Assembly (NCBI GenBank): GCA_034359265.1
Contig: CP136890.1
Span: 41,328,501 to 41,392,500 of the forward strand
Origin: Canna indica
Lineage: Eukaryota; Streptophyta; Magnoliopsida; Zingiberales; Cannaceae
Length of the DNA stretch: 64,000 nucleotides
Direction of reading: 5' to 3'
Positions 10,349 to 21,195 of the stretch are shown here, piece by piece (the stretch's first letter is position 1; every line of letters begins with the position of its first letter). The translations under genes and the position numbers were made by a program. The notes under the pieces are model-generated. The model saw only the letters and a list, made by a program, of their open reading frames with translations, was not told where the DNA came from and ran no database searches.

Positions 10349-10524
10349 GTACTGCACTTACGTTTTTATTTTAACTGTTAACTAATTATTCTAAATTTCG
10401 GCAACATCTCTCTTGTTCTCCGATACGCGCCCAGATGATATGCGTATTCGGAGAACTGTAGGGAGATGCTGTCGAAATTTAGAATAATTAGTTAACAGTT
10501 AAAATAAAAACGTAAGTGCAGTAC
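10349..10524. repeat. Long inverted repeat upstream of Tnp2
   Basis: Arms at 10349-10428 and 10442-10524 are complementary over about 80 bases, the outer 52 perfectly, with a 13-base spacer. The structure ends 82 bases before the transposase ATG. Weaker pairing continues outward to about 10322/10552. A transcript through it would fold into a long double-stranded stem. Confidence 0.92.
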
Positions 10525-10605
10525 GAATAACATAAATCCCGAATGGAATAGGACCATCTCACCTAAAGACATTAACCAAAGAAATTGTCATTGATTGACA
10601 GAATC

Positions 10606-13600
10606 ATGTCGGCTGATCGAAGTTGGATGTACCGACGTTTTGATCATGGAGCTTTAACGAATGAGTTTCGATTAGGCATAACGTACTTCCTAAATTTCGC
10701 CTATTCGAATCGGAATTTCGTTAGCATGGGTGATCAAATCCGATGTCCGTGCCGCATTTGTTCGAATGGCCGATTTTTGGATCGGGAGACTGTCACTCTG
10801 CATCTATATACCAAAGGATTTACACCAAGATATTTTCTATGGACTTGTCACGGGGAGTCACGCGAAGTCGGGACGTCGAGCAATCCTGTCGTTCAGACAT
10901 ATGGTGAATCTTCCTCTGCTGGTGCTTCTTCATCCGGTCAATGTAATCCCTATAGAACTATGATACTTGATAGTCTTGGGGGTCAATTCCACCTGAATGA
11001 TAATGTTGATCGGCCAGTTCTTCAGACATCAGTCCCACCAGATACTACAGCGGTTGATATCACAGAAGTAGGGGCTGCGGTAGAGATTGAATTACCGAAT
11101 AAAGAAGCTGCAGAATTTTACGAGATGTTGAAAGCTGCCGATGAACCTTTGTATGAGAATTGTCCTAAATACACTAGGTTTTCAGCAATGACACAGCTCT
11201 TAAACATCAAGGCCGATTGTAATATCAGCGGAGTTGCGTATGATCGGATTGCTGGATTGATTAATGGAATGCTGCCTACTGATAACAAGTTTGAGCCTAC
11301 TTTTTATAAGACTAAAAAGCTAATGAGAAAATTGGGGCTTGGGTACGAAAAAATACACGCGTGCCAAAATAACTGCATTTTATATTATAAAGAAAATGTG
11401 CAGTTGGATAAATGCCCTGTATGTCAACACCCTCGTTACAAGGAGAAGAAATCGGTCCGACAGAAAAATATCCCGTTTAAGGTGCTTCGGTATTTTCCAC
11501 TAACACCGAGGCTTCAAAGATTATTCATGTCGGAAAAGACAACCCCCTACATGAGTTGGCATGCAAGAAGTCGTGATGATACAGTAATGACTCATCCATC
11601 TGACAGTGAAGCATGGAAACATTTGGATACATGTTATCCTTCATTTGCTATGGATACTAGAAATATCAGATTGGGATTGTGCACAGATGGTTTTAATCCG
11701 TTTGGGCATTCTGCAACTCCTTATTCAGTTTGGCCAGTGCTGCTGACAGTTTATAATTTGCCACCGTCAATGTGCATGAAAGATGAATTTATTTATCTTT
11801 CGATGATTATTCCGGGTCCTAAGGGTCCGCGAAAAGAAATTGACATATTTCTCAGACCCTTGATAGATGAATTGAAAACATTGTGGACTGAGGGAGCTGT
11901 CACTTATGATTGTCATCGGAAGCAAAACTTCAATTTAAAGGCCGCGATCTTGTGGACAATCAATGATTTCCCCGCGTACGGCATGTTGTCGGGTTGGAGC
12001 ACTCACGGCCGACTCTCTTGCCCGTATTGTATGGAACACTCTAAATCAATCAGTCTTCAGAACGGACGAAAAATCTCATTCTTTGATTGTCATCGTCGAT
12101 TCCTACCGGTTCATCACCAGTATCGAAGGAATCGTAATAAATTTACTAAGGGCAGAGTCGAAAGAGATGGGCCACCACCGATGTTGTCTGGTGAACAAAT
12201 GTTAGCACGTGTTTCAGCACTTCCAGATATAGTATTTGGTCGCAATGAAAGAGTGTCAGGTTTTGGCCAAACACACAACTGGGTGAAAAAAAGTATCTTT
12301 TGGGAATTGCCCTATTGGAGTTCATTATTGATTCGACATAATTTAGATGTCATGCACATTGAAAAAAATGTGTTTGATAATATTTTCAACACTGTGATGG
12401 ATATTTCTGGAAAAACTAAAGATAATGTCAAAGCCCGACATGATCTGAAAATACTTTGTAAAAGACCAGAGTTGGAGTTACAAGAGGTCAACGGACGATA
12501 TCTGAAACCGAAGGCCCTATATGTGTTAAATAAACAACAGATCAAAGATGTTTGTCAATGGGTAAAAGAACTCAGATTACCCGATGGATATGCTTCAAAC
12601 TTATCTCGATGTGTGAACGTCGATGATTGCAAAATATCAGGGATGAAGAGCCATGATTGTCATGTATTCATGCAGAGATTACTTCCGATCGCATTTCGAG
12701 ATCTTCTACCTGATAATATTTGGGGTCCGTTGACTGAATTAAGTATGTTTTTTAGAAGCATCTGTGCAAATGTCCTTCGAGTCGAAGATATGTCAACACT
12801 TGAAAATAATATTGTTGAAATCATATGCAAGCTGGAGCAGTTTTTCCCTCCTGCATTTTTTGACTCGATGGAGCATCTACCGATACACTTGGCATACGAG
12901 GCACGAGTTGGTGGCCCCGTTCAATATCGTTGGATGTACTTATTTGAAAGATACATGAATCGTCTGAAGAAAAAAGTAAAGAACACCGCAGCTGTTGAAG
13001 GATCAATATCTGAATCGTATATCATCCAAGAAATTTCAACATTCTGCTCATTTTACTTTGAATCGACAGTACAGACAAGATTTGATCGTCTTCCACGTAA
13101 CGACGACGGGGGTGTTCGACATTCAGATGGACGTTTAAATATATTTTGTCACTCTGGTCGTGCTTTTGGTTCTCGTCCATCTCGACACTTAAGCGATGAA
13201 GAGTATCATTTGGCACACTTGTATGTATTACTCAATTGTCCAGAGATTGAACAATTCATTGAAATATTTGACATTGAGATGGTGCAAAAATACTCTATTC
13301 ACAACGATCAAGAATTGGAGACATTACGGAATCGTGATTTCCCTTCTTGGATTCAGACTTACAGCAAAGATCACAGAGCTGAAATAGATGAAAAAATATT
13401 TGAGTTTGTTAGTGGACCGTCGCGACTTGTGTCGTGCTATAGCGGATATTTTGTTAACGGGTATAAATTTCACACGGTTGAATATTCATCTACAAAAAAG
13501 ACGATGAATGCTGGGGTCTGCGTGAAAGGGACAACCTATGTTGAATGTGATATGGATTTCTATGGACTAGTGGAAGAAGTGATAGAGTTGCACTACTTCG

Positions 13601-14076
13601 GCTTGAAATCAGTGTTCCTATTTAGATGTCATTGGTTCGATACAACAGAAAGGGGCATGAAAGTTCATCAAAAATACAAACTTGTTGAGGTTAATTACAA
13701 ATCGAAATTGGCAGCAAATGAGCCATTTATATTCGCATCACAAGCCGAACAAGTATATTACGCGAAGTATCCGGCTCGAAATAAAGATAGAGCAGATTGG
13801 CGTGTAGTCTGTAAGACAAAAGGTAGAGGAAAAATTGATCCGATAGTAGGAGAAAATGATCCTCCTGGTTTCTATCAAGAAGATGATCTTCCTGCTGTGG
13901 ATCGTATTATTCCAATACTCGAGGATGCAGACACAACGTCAATTCAATTAGAAGTTGAATATGCTGATGATGACGATCATGAAATTGAGGAAGCTGGAGA
14001 TGAAGAAGATGACGAAGAGGAAGAAGAGGAAGAAGAAGAAGAATTCGAAGACTATTATTCAGATGATGAGGAATAA
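10606..14076 (+). CDS. CACTA transposase, Tnp2 (TNPD-like)
   Basis: Single uninterrupted frame of 1156 residues from the first ATG (10606); a TTG 21 bases upstream also keeps the frame open but is not a likely plant start. Domains in order: N-terminal transposase-associated domain (about 1-95, Cys motif CPCRIC), Tnp2 catalytic region (about 295-560, with LGLCTDGFNPFG and NLDVMHIEKN), DUF4218 (about 690-810), DUF4216 (about 975-1070), and a very acidic C-terminus with a Glu run. This is the normal full-length arrangement. The protein would bind and cut the CACTA termini in the nucleus together with the product of the neighbouring gene. No frameshift or premature stop was seen. Confidence 0.93.
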   Translation: MSADRSWMYRRFDHGALTNEFRLGITYFLNFAYSNRNFVSMGDQIRCPCRICSNGRFLDRETVTLHLYTKGFTPRYFLWTCHGESREVGTSSNPVVQTYGESSSAGASSSGQCNPYRTMILDSLGGQFHLNDNVDRPVLQTSVPPDTTAVDITEVGAAVEIELPNKEAAEFYEMLKAADEPLYENCPKYTRFSAMTQLLNIKADCNISGVAYDRIAGLINGMLPTDNKFEPTFYKTKKLMRKLGLGYEKIHACQNNCILYYKENVQLDKCPVCQHPRYKEKKSVRQKNIPFKVLRYFPLTPRLQRLFMSEKTTPYMSWHARSRDDTVMTHPSDSEAWKHLDTCYPSFAMDTRNIRLGLCTDGFNPFGHSATPYSVWPVLLTVYNLPPSMCMKDEFIYLSMIIPGPKGPRKEIDIFLRPLIDELKTLWTEGAVTYDCHRKQNFNLKAAILWTINDFPAYGMLSGWSTHGRLSCPYCMEHSKSISLQNGRKISFFDCHRRFLPVHHQYRRNRNKFTKGRVERDGPPPMLSGEQMLARVSALPDIVFGRNERVSGFGQTHNWVKKSIFWELPYWSSLLIRHNLDVMHIEKNVFDNIFNTVMDISGKTKDNVKARHDLKILCKRPELELQEVNGRYLKPKALYVLNKQQIKDVCQWVKELRLPDGYASNLSRCVNVDDCKISGMKSHDCHVFMQRLLPIAFRDLLPDNIWGPLTELSMFFRSICANVLRVEDMSTLENNIVEIICKLEQFFPPAFFDSMEHLPIHLAYEARVGGPVQYRWMYLFERYMNRLKKKVKNTAAVEGSISESYIIQEISTFCSFYFESTVQTRFDRLPRNDDGGVRHSDGRLNIFCHSGRAFGSRPSRHLSDEEYHLAHLYVLLNCPEIEQFIEIFDIEMVQKYSIHNDQELETLRNRDFPSWIQTYSKDHRAEIDEKIFEFVSGPSRLVSCYSGYFVNGYKFHTVEYSSTKKTMNAGVCVKGTTYVECDMDFYGLVEEVIELHYFGLKSVFLFRCHWFDTTERGMKVHQKYKLVEVNYKSKLAANEPFIFASQAEQVYYAKYPARNKDRADWRVVCKTKGRGKIDPIVGENDPPGFYQEDDLPAVDRIIPILEDADTTSIQLEVEYADDDDHEIEEAGDEEDDEEEEEEEEEEFEDYYSDDEE

Positions 14077-14153
14077 TTGTAAAGTATATATATTTTATTA
14101 AATATATCTCTACTATTTATACAATAATCTGATTATATGTCTGTTCGACAGAT

Positions 14154-15668
14154 ATGTCTGGTCGTGGTTATCGACGCAGGAGAGCTTCGGAGTCTCCGAT
14201 CGGTGAGACTCCAGCACTTACTCATGCTGCTGATCCTCCTGTTGCTGATCCTCATGAGGATGATACTGCCGAGGCTAGTACATCCAGACGCAGGCGGCCA
14301 CGCGGGCCGAACAGGTGGCAGCCTCCACCAGCCACAGAGTCACGTAGATTGATCAGCGTGATTGGGGAGCGGTAATATATCATGAATTATGAATCATTAC
14401 AAATTCATTATATCATAATATAATATTAAAATTTATTTTTGTTGTGCAGGTTCGAGCAAGAAGAAGTGCCGAGGAGCATTTCTTCTACTATTCGACGATA
14501 CATGCACGGGGCATGGCCTACGTGGTCTCACGTGCCTAGCGAGCACGTCGACATGTTATGGCGCGAGTTTGAGGCACGTATTATTATTTTTTTTACATGC
14601 ATGATGATATATTAAGAATTGGTACTGATATTATTATTTTGCAGGCTCGCTATACATGGGCCGAGGACCAGAGGTCCTTCATTTACGCTGCCTGGGAGTC
14701 TATTTCCCGGGCAAGGTACAACGGGCAGCTGGGGCAGGCTCGGTCCCGAGCGATGGCCCGAGCTGGGACCACTAACATCGCGGAGACTCGGGGATACGGC
14801 CCCAGTTGGATTACTCCGGATATATGGGACCAGCTCGTGGGGATATGGTCGACGGATCGATGGCAGGAGGTTTCTCAGAATGCGGCTAGAAATCGCATGT
14901 CGGGGGGAGCAGCGCGTCACACCGGCGGCTCTGTTGCATTTGCAGTGCACGCAAACCGTATGGTAAGTATATCGTTTAATTATATATTTTATTTGTTATT
15001 ATGTGTACTAATTAATGTATTTGTTTTGTAAATGTAGACGACGGTGTCGGATGACGGGACTGTCCAGCGACCCTCCCCGATGGCGGTGTTTGAGCGGACT
15101 CACCGTCGAGCACATGGGACGGGGGAGTACATCGACAACCGCGCTGCATACATTGTGGTAATTATATATTTGTTTAAATTATTCATTATATATTTATAAT
15201 TTAAGTTTTATGATAAATATTAAACAAAAAATCAAACTCGAGTAGGAGACGTACAGCCAGAGGGTGGTGCAGCGCGGGGGTACCCCCGAGGACTTTGACG
15301 CAGCATCGTGGGTCGAGGCCGCAGGTGGCTGGGACCATGGCCGCGTATATGGCTTCGCAGATAGTGGTCATGCGCGAGCCGTGCTAGGGCCACTTGGGGC
15401 ACCGACCCCTCCGGTCGCTGGTGAGCGGCCGTCTACCTCTAGATCCAGTTATGATCATAGTAGCAGAATAAGGACTCTAGAGGAGACGGTCGCGCGTCAG
15501 AGTCAGATGATGGAGGAGATGCATGCTATGCTACGCAACATGTCAGGTCATCCCGCAGCAGGCATCTCTTCGGCATCATCTAATCCATCGTCCTCGAGTC
15601 AGTCCACGCCGGTGTACACTCAAGCACTCCAGACCCCGCCATATGATCCAGACCATCCTCCATCGTGA
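14154..15668 (+). CDS. CACTA second gene, Transposase_24 (TNPA-like), five exons
   Basis: Proposed exons are 14154-14371, 14450-14573, 14645-14962, 15038-15157 and 15246-15668, giving 400 residues. Three introns are GT-AG. Intron 2 keeps the frame only if it uses a GC donor (GAG|GCACGT), so that junction is less certain. Exon 3 carries the Transposase_24 pattern: DIWDQLVGIW, RWQEVSQNAARNR and HTGGSVAF. The N-terminus is basic and Arg-rich; the C-terminal exon holds a predicted short coiled coil (RIRTLEETVARQSQMMEEM) followed by Ser/Pro-rich sequence. By analogy with TNPA it should bind the subterminal repeats. It follows the transposase after 77 bases. A damaged homologue is in the CACTA copy at 58.6-59.5 kb. 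Confidence 0.78.
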
Positions 15669-15956
15669 TCGTGAGATTTTTTGTTTGGATATTGAACTTG
15701 TTACTGAGATATTGAACTTGTTAAACTTATTTTGTTTGGATATTGATACTTCAATTTTGCATTTGAATTGTTTTTATACTATCGTGGATAATTATCAATA
15801 TAAATATAATTGTTTTGATGTATATCTTGGTGTGTTTGTGATGTGTGAATGAATGTGTGTATGAGGGTATGGGTGTGTGAGTTATGTATCAGATAAATGT
15901 ATCAATGTATCAATGGAAATTAGAAATTTGAAATTTTTCTGCCTGCAGGTATAGGT

Positions 15957-16331
15957 CATCAGCAACGGCTTTCCCACGGCCGTCCGTGGGAAAGCCGTTG
16001 CTAAAAGTGTATCGACAGCCGTTGCTGATGACTTACAGCAACGGCTTAGCGACGGGTTTTACTAACGGCGTTGCTACGGACTCGAGGCCGTTGCTATTAA
16101 TGTTATCAGCAATGGCTCCGGGTCCGTGGTAAAACCGTTGCTGATAATATTTTTAGCAACGGCCCGAGCGGCCGTTGCGGATAATGTTTTGAGCGACGGC
16201 CCGAGCGGCCGTTGCTGATCCGTTGCTAAGTCATCAGCAACGCGACTTTCTGTCACGGCTCTATTGCAACGGCTCAGCCGTTGCTGATGCTCTTCAGCAA
16301 CGGCTCAGCAACGGTATCAGCCGTTGCTGAT
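15957..16331. repeat. CACTA right subterminal repeat array
   Basis: Mirror of the left array: many GCCGTTGCTGAT and AGCAACGGC motifs in alternating orientation up to about 20 bases from the right terminus. Confidence 0.85.
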
Positions 16332-17164
16332 GCCCATTTTTCTAGTAGTGTGACCAATGCTCAGCTTGGCCAGTATCGGGTCTAGAGGTGCACCAGCGGG
16401 CCCGCTAGGTGCCAGACCCTAGTTGGGTGGGACTAACTATCCTTACCCCAGACGGTGTCCGAAGACTAGTTTGCTTACATCTTCAGATGAGGTGGCCGAT
16501 GGCCAGTATAATACTACCGGATATGGTAGGGATGGCTGTAGCCGGGATATTATTTTATGGGTAGGCCTAAGGGTCGGATGCCGAAGGCTTGATAAGCCAA
16601 GATGACAGGTTATCATGTTCATTTGGTACAAATGGACCCGTGGGGTCGGTAATCGCATTAGAAATAAACCTTACCTCCTTGTACATTTTCTTTAATGCCT
16701 TATATGATATATGCTTGGTTAATGCTTACGTGGAGGTTCATTTGAGCCACTCATTGAGTCTCAAGTAGACTCACAGTTTATTTCTATTTTGCAGAGCATG
16801 AGCAGTAGCTTGGTATGTTGACATGGTGCAACTGGTGGGCGGGAGGTGGTGCCATATCTCGTAGCGGCGTCCATGAGTCATAGACCAGTATCTAGTAGTT
16901 ATTTTTTTTTTGTGCACTGACAATTTGTATTTGGAAAGAGTTTGTAAAACTTGATACTTGAGATGTTCAGTTATTCGGATGTTGATTTTCTTACTTGCTT
17001 TGAAAATATAAAACTGTGGATTTTGAAAACTTTTAATAAAGTTATGTTGAGATTTCCTTTATCGATACATTCTGATTTTCTTTATGTCAGTGTAGACAAT
17101 ATGCTACAGGATAGTATGTAGGCCCTAGCCGGTCACACTACCCTCAGTTGGGGTGTGACAAAGT

Positions 17165-17176
17165 TGGTATCAAAGC
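17165..17176 (+). other. Primer-binding site of Gypsy element
   Basis: TGGTATCAAAGC, four bases after the LTR end, with one mismatch to the tRNA-Met primer site. The second copy of this family has the exact TGGTATCAGAGC at 42620. Confidence 0.88.
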
Positions 17177-17378
17177 ACTAGGTTAGGTCTTATCTATGAC
17201 TCAGTGTTGGGTACCGTATGAGACATATGCTAGCGTGCTGACTTACGGTATAGTTATGCTACGAGATTGGGCGACCACTCCTGCACTCAGGGCACCATGC
17301 GGTTAGTAAGTTTAAATAGCCGTGTGCTAAGAATTTATTATGTGACAGGCAACTTCTTTTCTTTCCTGTGTTACTGAA

Positions 17379-18540
17379 ATGGAAGATCAAAATGTTGCTT
17401 TAAGCGGTAGTGGCAGTAACTCGACAGAACGTCGAGGCCGAGGTCAAGGTCGAGGCTGGCCCGGGGCAAGGATAGAGACCCGTCTGAGGGTCAGGGGCAA
17501 GAGTCAGCGGTTGTTTTACTTCAGGCTCAGGTGAATCAGCTAACTAAGGCGCTCCTTAAAGAGTAGGAACTAAGACAGCAAATGCAGCAGCAGATGCAGC
17601 AGCAGTCTTAGCAGCCACCACCACAACCTGTGCCCGTAGTTTCAGTGGTACTAGAAGTGGCAGAGGTGACAATACCGATGGTCAGAACACCAGGGGCCCC
17701 AACCTATGCAAATTTTGTCACACTGAAGCCACCGGAGTTCACCGGGACAAATTGTCAGGTGGAAGTGACAGAATTCTTGGGGGATTGCTACGAGCTATGT
17801 ATGGAGCTGGGGTGTTCATCAGAGGCAGCTGTTCGTATGGTCAGGCTTCAGATGAGGGGACCGGCAAAGGTCTGGCTGCAAACTTGGAAGGCCCGCAGGG
17901 TAGCTGGCACACTACCTCCCACATGGGAGGAATTTCGGGCGACTGTGGAAGAGCAGTACCTACCCATGAGTGTTCGCGACAAGCGCGCCTGTGATTTTGA
18001 GATGCTGCGCCAGGCTGGAGGCATGACAGTATTAGAGTATGAGATGGAGTTCAACCATCTCTCTAAGTACCACCCAACCCTTGTGGCGTCTGAGACTGCC
18101 AGGGTCAAAAGGTTCGTGGCAGGATTAAGGCCATAAATTGGCAGGCTTATCCACTACACTCAGGATTCTACTCTGGCTCGGGTAGTGGATGAAGCCCTGC
18201 GGAAAGAAGCCTTGGTGTCGTTTGAGAGAAATGACGGGCCAACTAAGAAAAAGTTTCGATCACAGGGTTCTAGTAGTCGGCCTTGGCACTCTAGGGGGCA
18301 ATGACTACAGCAGATCAGCAGCAAAGCCGGGGGCAGAATAGCAACCGGGGCCGTGGGGGCCCAGGGACCGAGTCAGTGAGACCAGCAATTTCAGGAGGTA
18401 GTTCTTAGAGATCTGAGGCGCCGCAGTGTGGCGGCTGCAGTCGAATGCACTGGGGGTCCTGTCTTAGCCGCACTAACGCTTACTTCAAGTGCGATCAAGT
18501 CGGACACTTCAAGAAGGACTGTCCTGAGGAAATTGGTCAG
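17379..18540 (+). pseudogene. gag: Gypsy gag, degraded
   Basis: Begins MEDQNVALSGSG at 17379 and is soon interrupted. The Retrotrans_gag domain is clear at about 17700-18136 (VTEFLGDCYELC, AKVWLQTWKARR, MTVLEYEMEFNHLSKY) and ends at a TAA where the family reads on. A zinc-knuckle region follows at about 18428-18530 (KCDQVGHFKKDC), where the first Cys of the second knuckle is Tyr. Several in-frame stops separate the parts, so no full Gag can be made. Gag would package the element RNA. Confidence 0.82.
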
Positions 18541-18654
18541 AAGCCTGAGCAGTCTAGGGGGAAAGCACCTATGTCAATAGAGTCAGTAGCTCAGAGAGGC
18601 CAAACATAGAATAAGGGGCCGCAAACCAATCATTCAGAGAGGCTGCCTGGACGG

Positions 18655-20589
18655 GTGTATGCTATGAACCGTGATGGGGCAGAGGCATCCAAAGCAGTGG
18701 TAATAGGTACTATTTTAGTATGTTCGTCTACTGCATATGTTTTATTTGATCCGGGTGCCACGCACTCGTTTGTGTCTGCCATGTTTGCTGTAAAGTTGCC
18801 AATGGCACCCTCTTTGCTCGACGGGCCATTGATGGTATCAACGCTTACGGGCGATGCAATATTAGCAAACTCAATTTATGAATGTTGTGAAGTACTCATC
18901 TGCGGCCATGTGCTGAGTGCGGATTTGACACTCCTACCCACTCTTGAGCTTGATGTCATTCTTGGCATGGACTGGCTGGCAGAGCACTTTGCAATGTTGG
19001 ACTGCAAAGCCAAAACAGTGATGTTTAATAAGCTTGGGTTGCCGCAGTTCACCTTCCAAGGGGAGGGAGGTAGCAAGCCAATAGGGGTCATCTCAGCCCT
19101 AAAGGCTCGTAAGTTGTTTCGGGTCGGCTGCCAATTTTTCCTGGCCTTTGTATCTGCGGTCGAGGAGGAAAGGGCTGAAGCAAGGGATGTCAGCAGAACC
19201 CTAGTAGTCTATGAATTCCCTGATGTGTTTCCCAAGAAATTGTCGGGATTGCTGCCCAGAAGGGAAGTCGATTTTTGCATTGACCTGCAGCCACGGGTGA
19301 AACCAATTTCCATTCCTCCCTATAGGATGGCACCGGCCGAACTCAGGGAGCTAAAGGTGCAACTGCTGGAAATGCTAGATCTGGAGTTCATCCGGCCGAG
19401 TGTGTAACCCTGGGGTTCTCCGGTTCTCTTCGTGAAGAAGAAGGATGTGTTGATGCGCATGTGCATCGACTATAGGCAGTTAAACAAAGTGACTATTAAG
19501 AATCGCTACCCACTGCCAAGGATAGACGATCTGTTTGACCAGTTGTAGGGGGCTCAATGGATTTCAAAGATAGATCTAAGGTCTGGATACCATCAGCTGA
19601 GAATCCAGGACTGCGATGTGCCGAAGACGGCCTTTAGGACTCGCTACGGTCATTATGAGTTCTTAGTGATGTCCTTTGGCCTAACCAATGCACTTGCTGC
19701 CTTCATGGACTTAATGAACAGGGTATTTAAGGAGTACCTGGATAGCTTTGTGATCGTCTTCATTGACGACATTCTGGTTTACTCCAAGAATGAGGAAGAA
19801 CACTCTAAGCACCTGAGAATGGTCCTAGAAACCCTCAGAGAGCACCGCTTGTTTGCCAAACTTTCCAAGTGTAAATTTTGGTTGGAAAGTGTAGGATTCT
19901 TGGGTCATGTAGTGTCCAAGGAAGGAATAAGGGTAGATCCTGCCAAGATTGAAGTAGTGCAGAACTGGAAGCGGCCGACTAGTGTGACTGAGATCCGTAG
20001 TTTCCTTGGTTTGGCCGGCTATTATCGGAAGTTTGTGAAGAATTTCTCCAGAATTACAGCCCCTCTGACTCGATTGACCCAGAAGAAAGTCAGGTTCCTT
20101 TGGGATGATAAATGCGAGGCGAACTTTCAGAAGCTCAAGGCATGTTTATCGTCTGCACCTGTGTTGGTTGTACCTTCCGGCTCAAGAGGGTTTATAGTCT
20201 TATGTGATGCCTCTCAGGTTGGCCTGGGCTGCGTCCTGATGTAGTATGGCAGGGTCATTGTTTATGCATCTCGCCAGTTGAAAGTTCATGAGAAGAACTA
20301 TCCGACGCATGACCTAGAATTAGCGGTAGTGGTCTTTGCACTAAAGCTTTGGCGGCACTACCTGTACGGGGAGACTTGCGAGATCTACACAGATCACAAG
20401 AGCCTCCAGTACTTGCTTACCCAGAAGGAGCTGAACCTCAGGCAGAGGAGGTGGCTAGAGCTCTTAAAGGATTATGATTGCACCATTATGTATCATCCGG
20501 GGAAAGAAAATATGGTAGCAGATGCTCTAAGCAGAAAGTCCATGGACAGTTTAGCTCATTTAGAAGTTAAGTGGAGGTCTCTAGCTTGA
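18655..20589 (+). pseudogene. pol: Gypsy protease, reverse transcriptase and RNase H, degraded
   Basis: Aspartic protease motif YVLFDPGATHSF lies at about 18740, with Pro where Ser is more usual after the catalytic Asp. RT follows from about 19200, with [19 protein letters not shown] and the catalytic [10 protein letters not shown]. RNase H shows DASQVGLG and TDHKSLQYL. Stops interrupt at 19405, 19546, 20242 and 20587; most sit where related copies have Gln or Trp. The domain order is the normal Gypsy one. Confidence 0.9.
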
Positions 20590-20676
20590 GAGTTGGCTTT
20601 GTGCCTAGATGGGGGTGCAAGCTTATTAGTGTTAACTTTAGGTGCCCTGATGGCACACCTGCGGGTATAGTCCACG

Positions 20677-21195
20677 TTGGTGGACATGCTGCGTGCCGCG
20701 CAGGGAGAAGATGCCTTTTGTGCACTGACCAAGGACCTGGTGCAAAGATGTGATGCAGAGAACGGTTTCAGATTAGACTCGGAGGGTGTACTGAGGTTCA
20801 GAGACCGGATAGTTGTACCAGACATGGCTGAGGTGCGTAGGCAAGTCCTGGAATTGGATCATCGTTCCACTTACACGATGCATCCGGGGGCCACCAACAT
20901 GTATCGAGATTTAAGGCAGCATTATTGGTGGAAAGATATGAAAAGAGAGGTGGCAGAGTTTGTTTCCAAATGTCTAGTCTGCCAACAGGTGAAGCCCGAA
21001 CATCTTAAGCCTGCGGGGCTTCTGCTGAACCTCGAAATGCCCGAGTGAAAATGAGAGAAGATCACCATGGATCTAATGACTGGATTGTCTAAGTCAAGAG
21101 GCAGTTTTGATTCCATTTGGGTGGTAGTGGACTGGTTAACCAAGACCGCGCACTTCATACCAGTGAAAACTACCTTCTCTGCCGAGCAGTATGCC
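20677..21195 (+). pseudogene. pol: Gypsy integrase, N-terminal part (cut by LINE)
   Basis: Contains the HHCC zinc-binding domain (HRSTYTMHP, CLVCQQVK) and the start of the catalytic core (TMDLMTGLSKS, VDWLTKTAHF). One stop (TGA, at a Trp position) lies at 21046. Coding similarity breaks at 21195, where the poly-T of an inverted LINE begins, and resumes at about 24930. Confidence 0.88.

Larger units (their letters stand above)
9217..16350 (+). mobile_element. Complete CACTA (En/Spm) DNA transposon
   Basis: 7134 bp with terminal inverted repeats CACTACTAGAAA ... TTTCTAGTAGTG and a 3-bp TGA target duplication. Both subterminal regions carry many AGCAACGGC/GCCGTTGCT motifs. It encodes an uninterrupted Tnp2-type transposase and a spliced second gene of the Transposase_24 type, the two-gene arrangement of En/Spm elements. 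Nothing in the sequence shows inactivation, so it may be autonomous. Confidence 0.93.
9214..16353. other. TGA target-site duplication of the CACTA element
   Basis: TGA occurs at 9214-9216 and 16351-16353, directly flanking the element. The uninterrupted 3' LTR reads 'ggaaatgaccaatgc' at the same place (about 27597-27611), confirming a 3-bp duplication. Confidence 0.95.
7584..17160 (+). repeat. Gypsy 5' LTR, interrupted by a CACTA element
   Basis: Begins TGTAAGACCC and ends GGTGTGACA. Removing the CACTA insertion leaves about 2440 bp, against 2520 bp for the 3' LTR. The shortfall is mostly a ~75-bp stretch present at about 27473-27547 and absent near 9160. Differences between the two LTRs appear to be mainly transitions. 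Confidence 0.88.

Noticed and set aside
14612..14950. Minus-strand frame of 112 residues
   Set aside because: Antisense shadow of exon 3 of the CACTA second gene, which has the Transposase_24 pattern on the plus strand.
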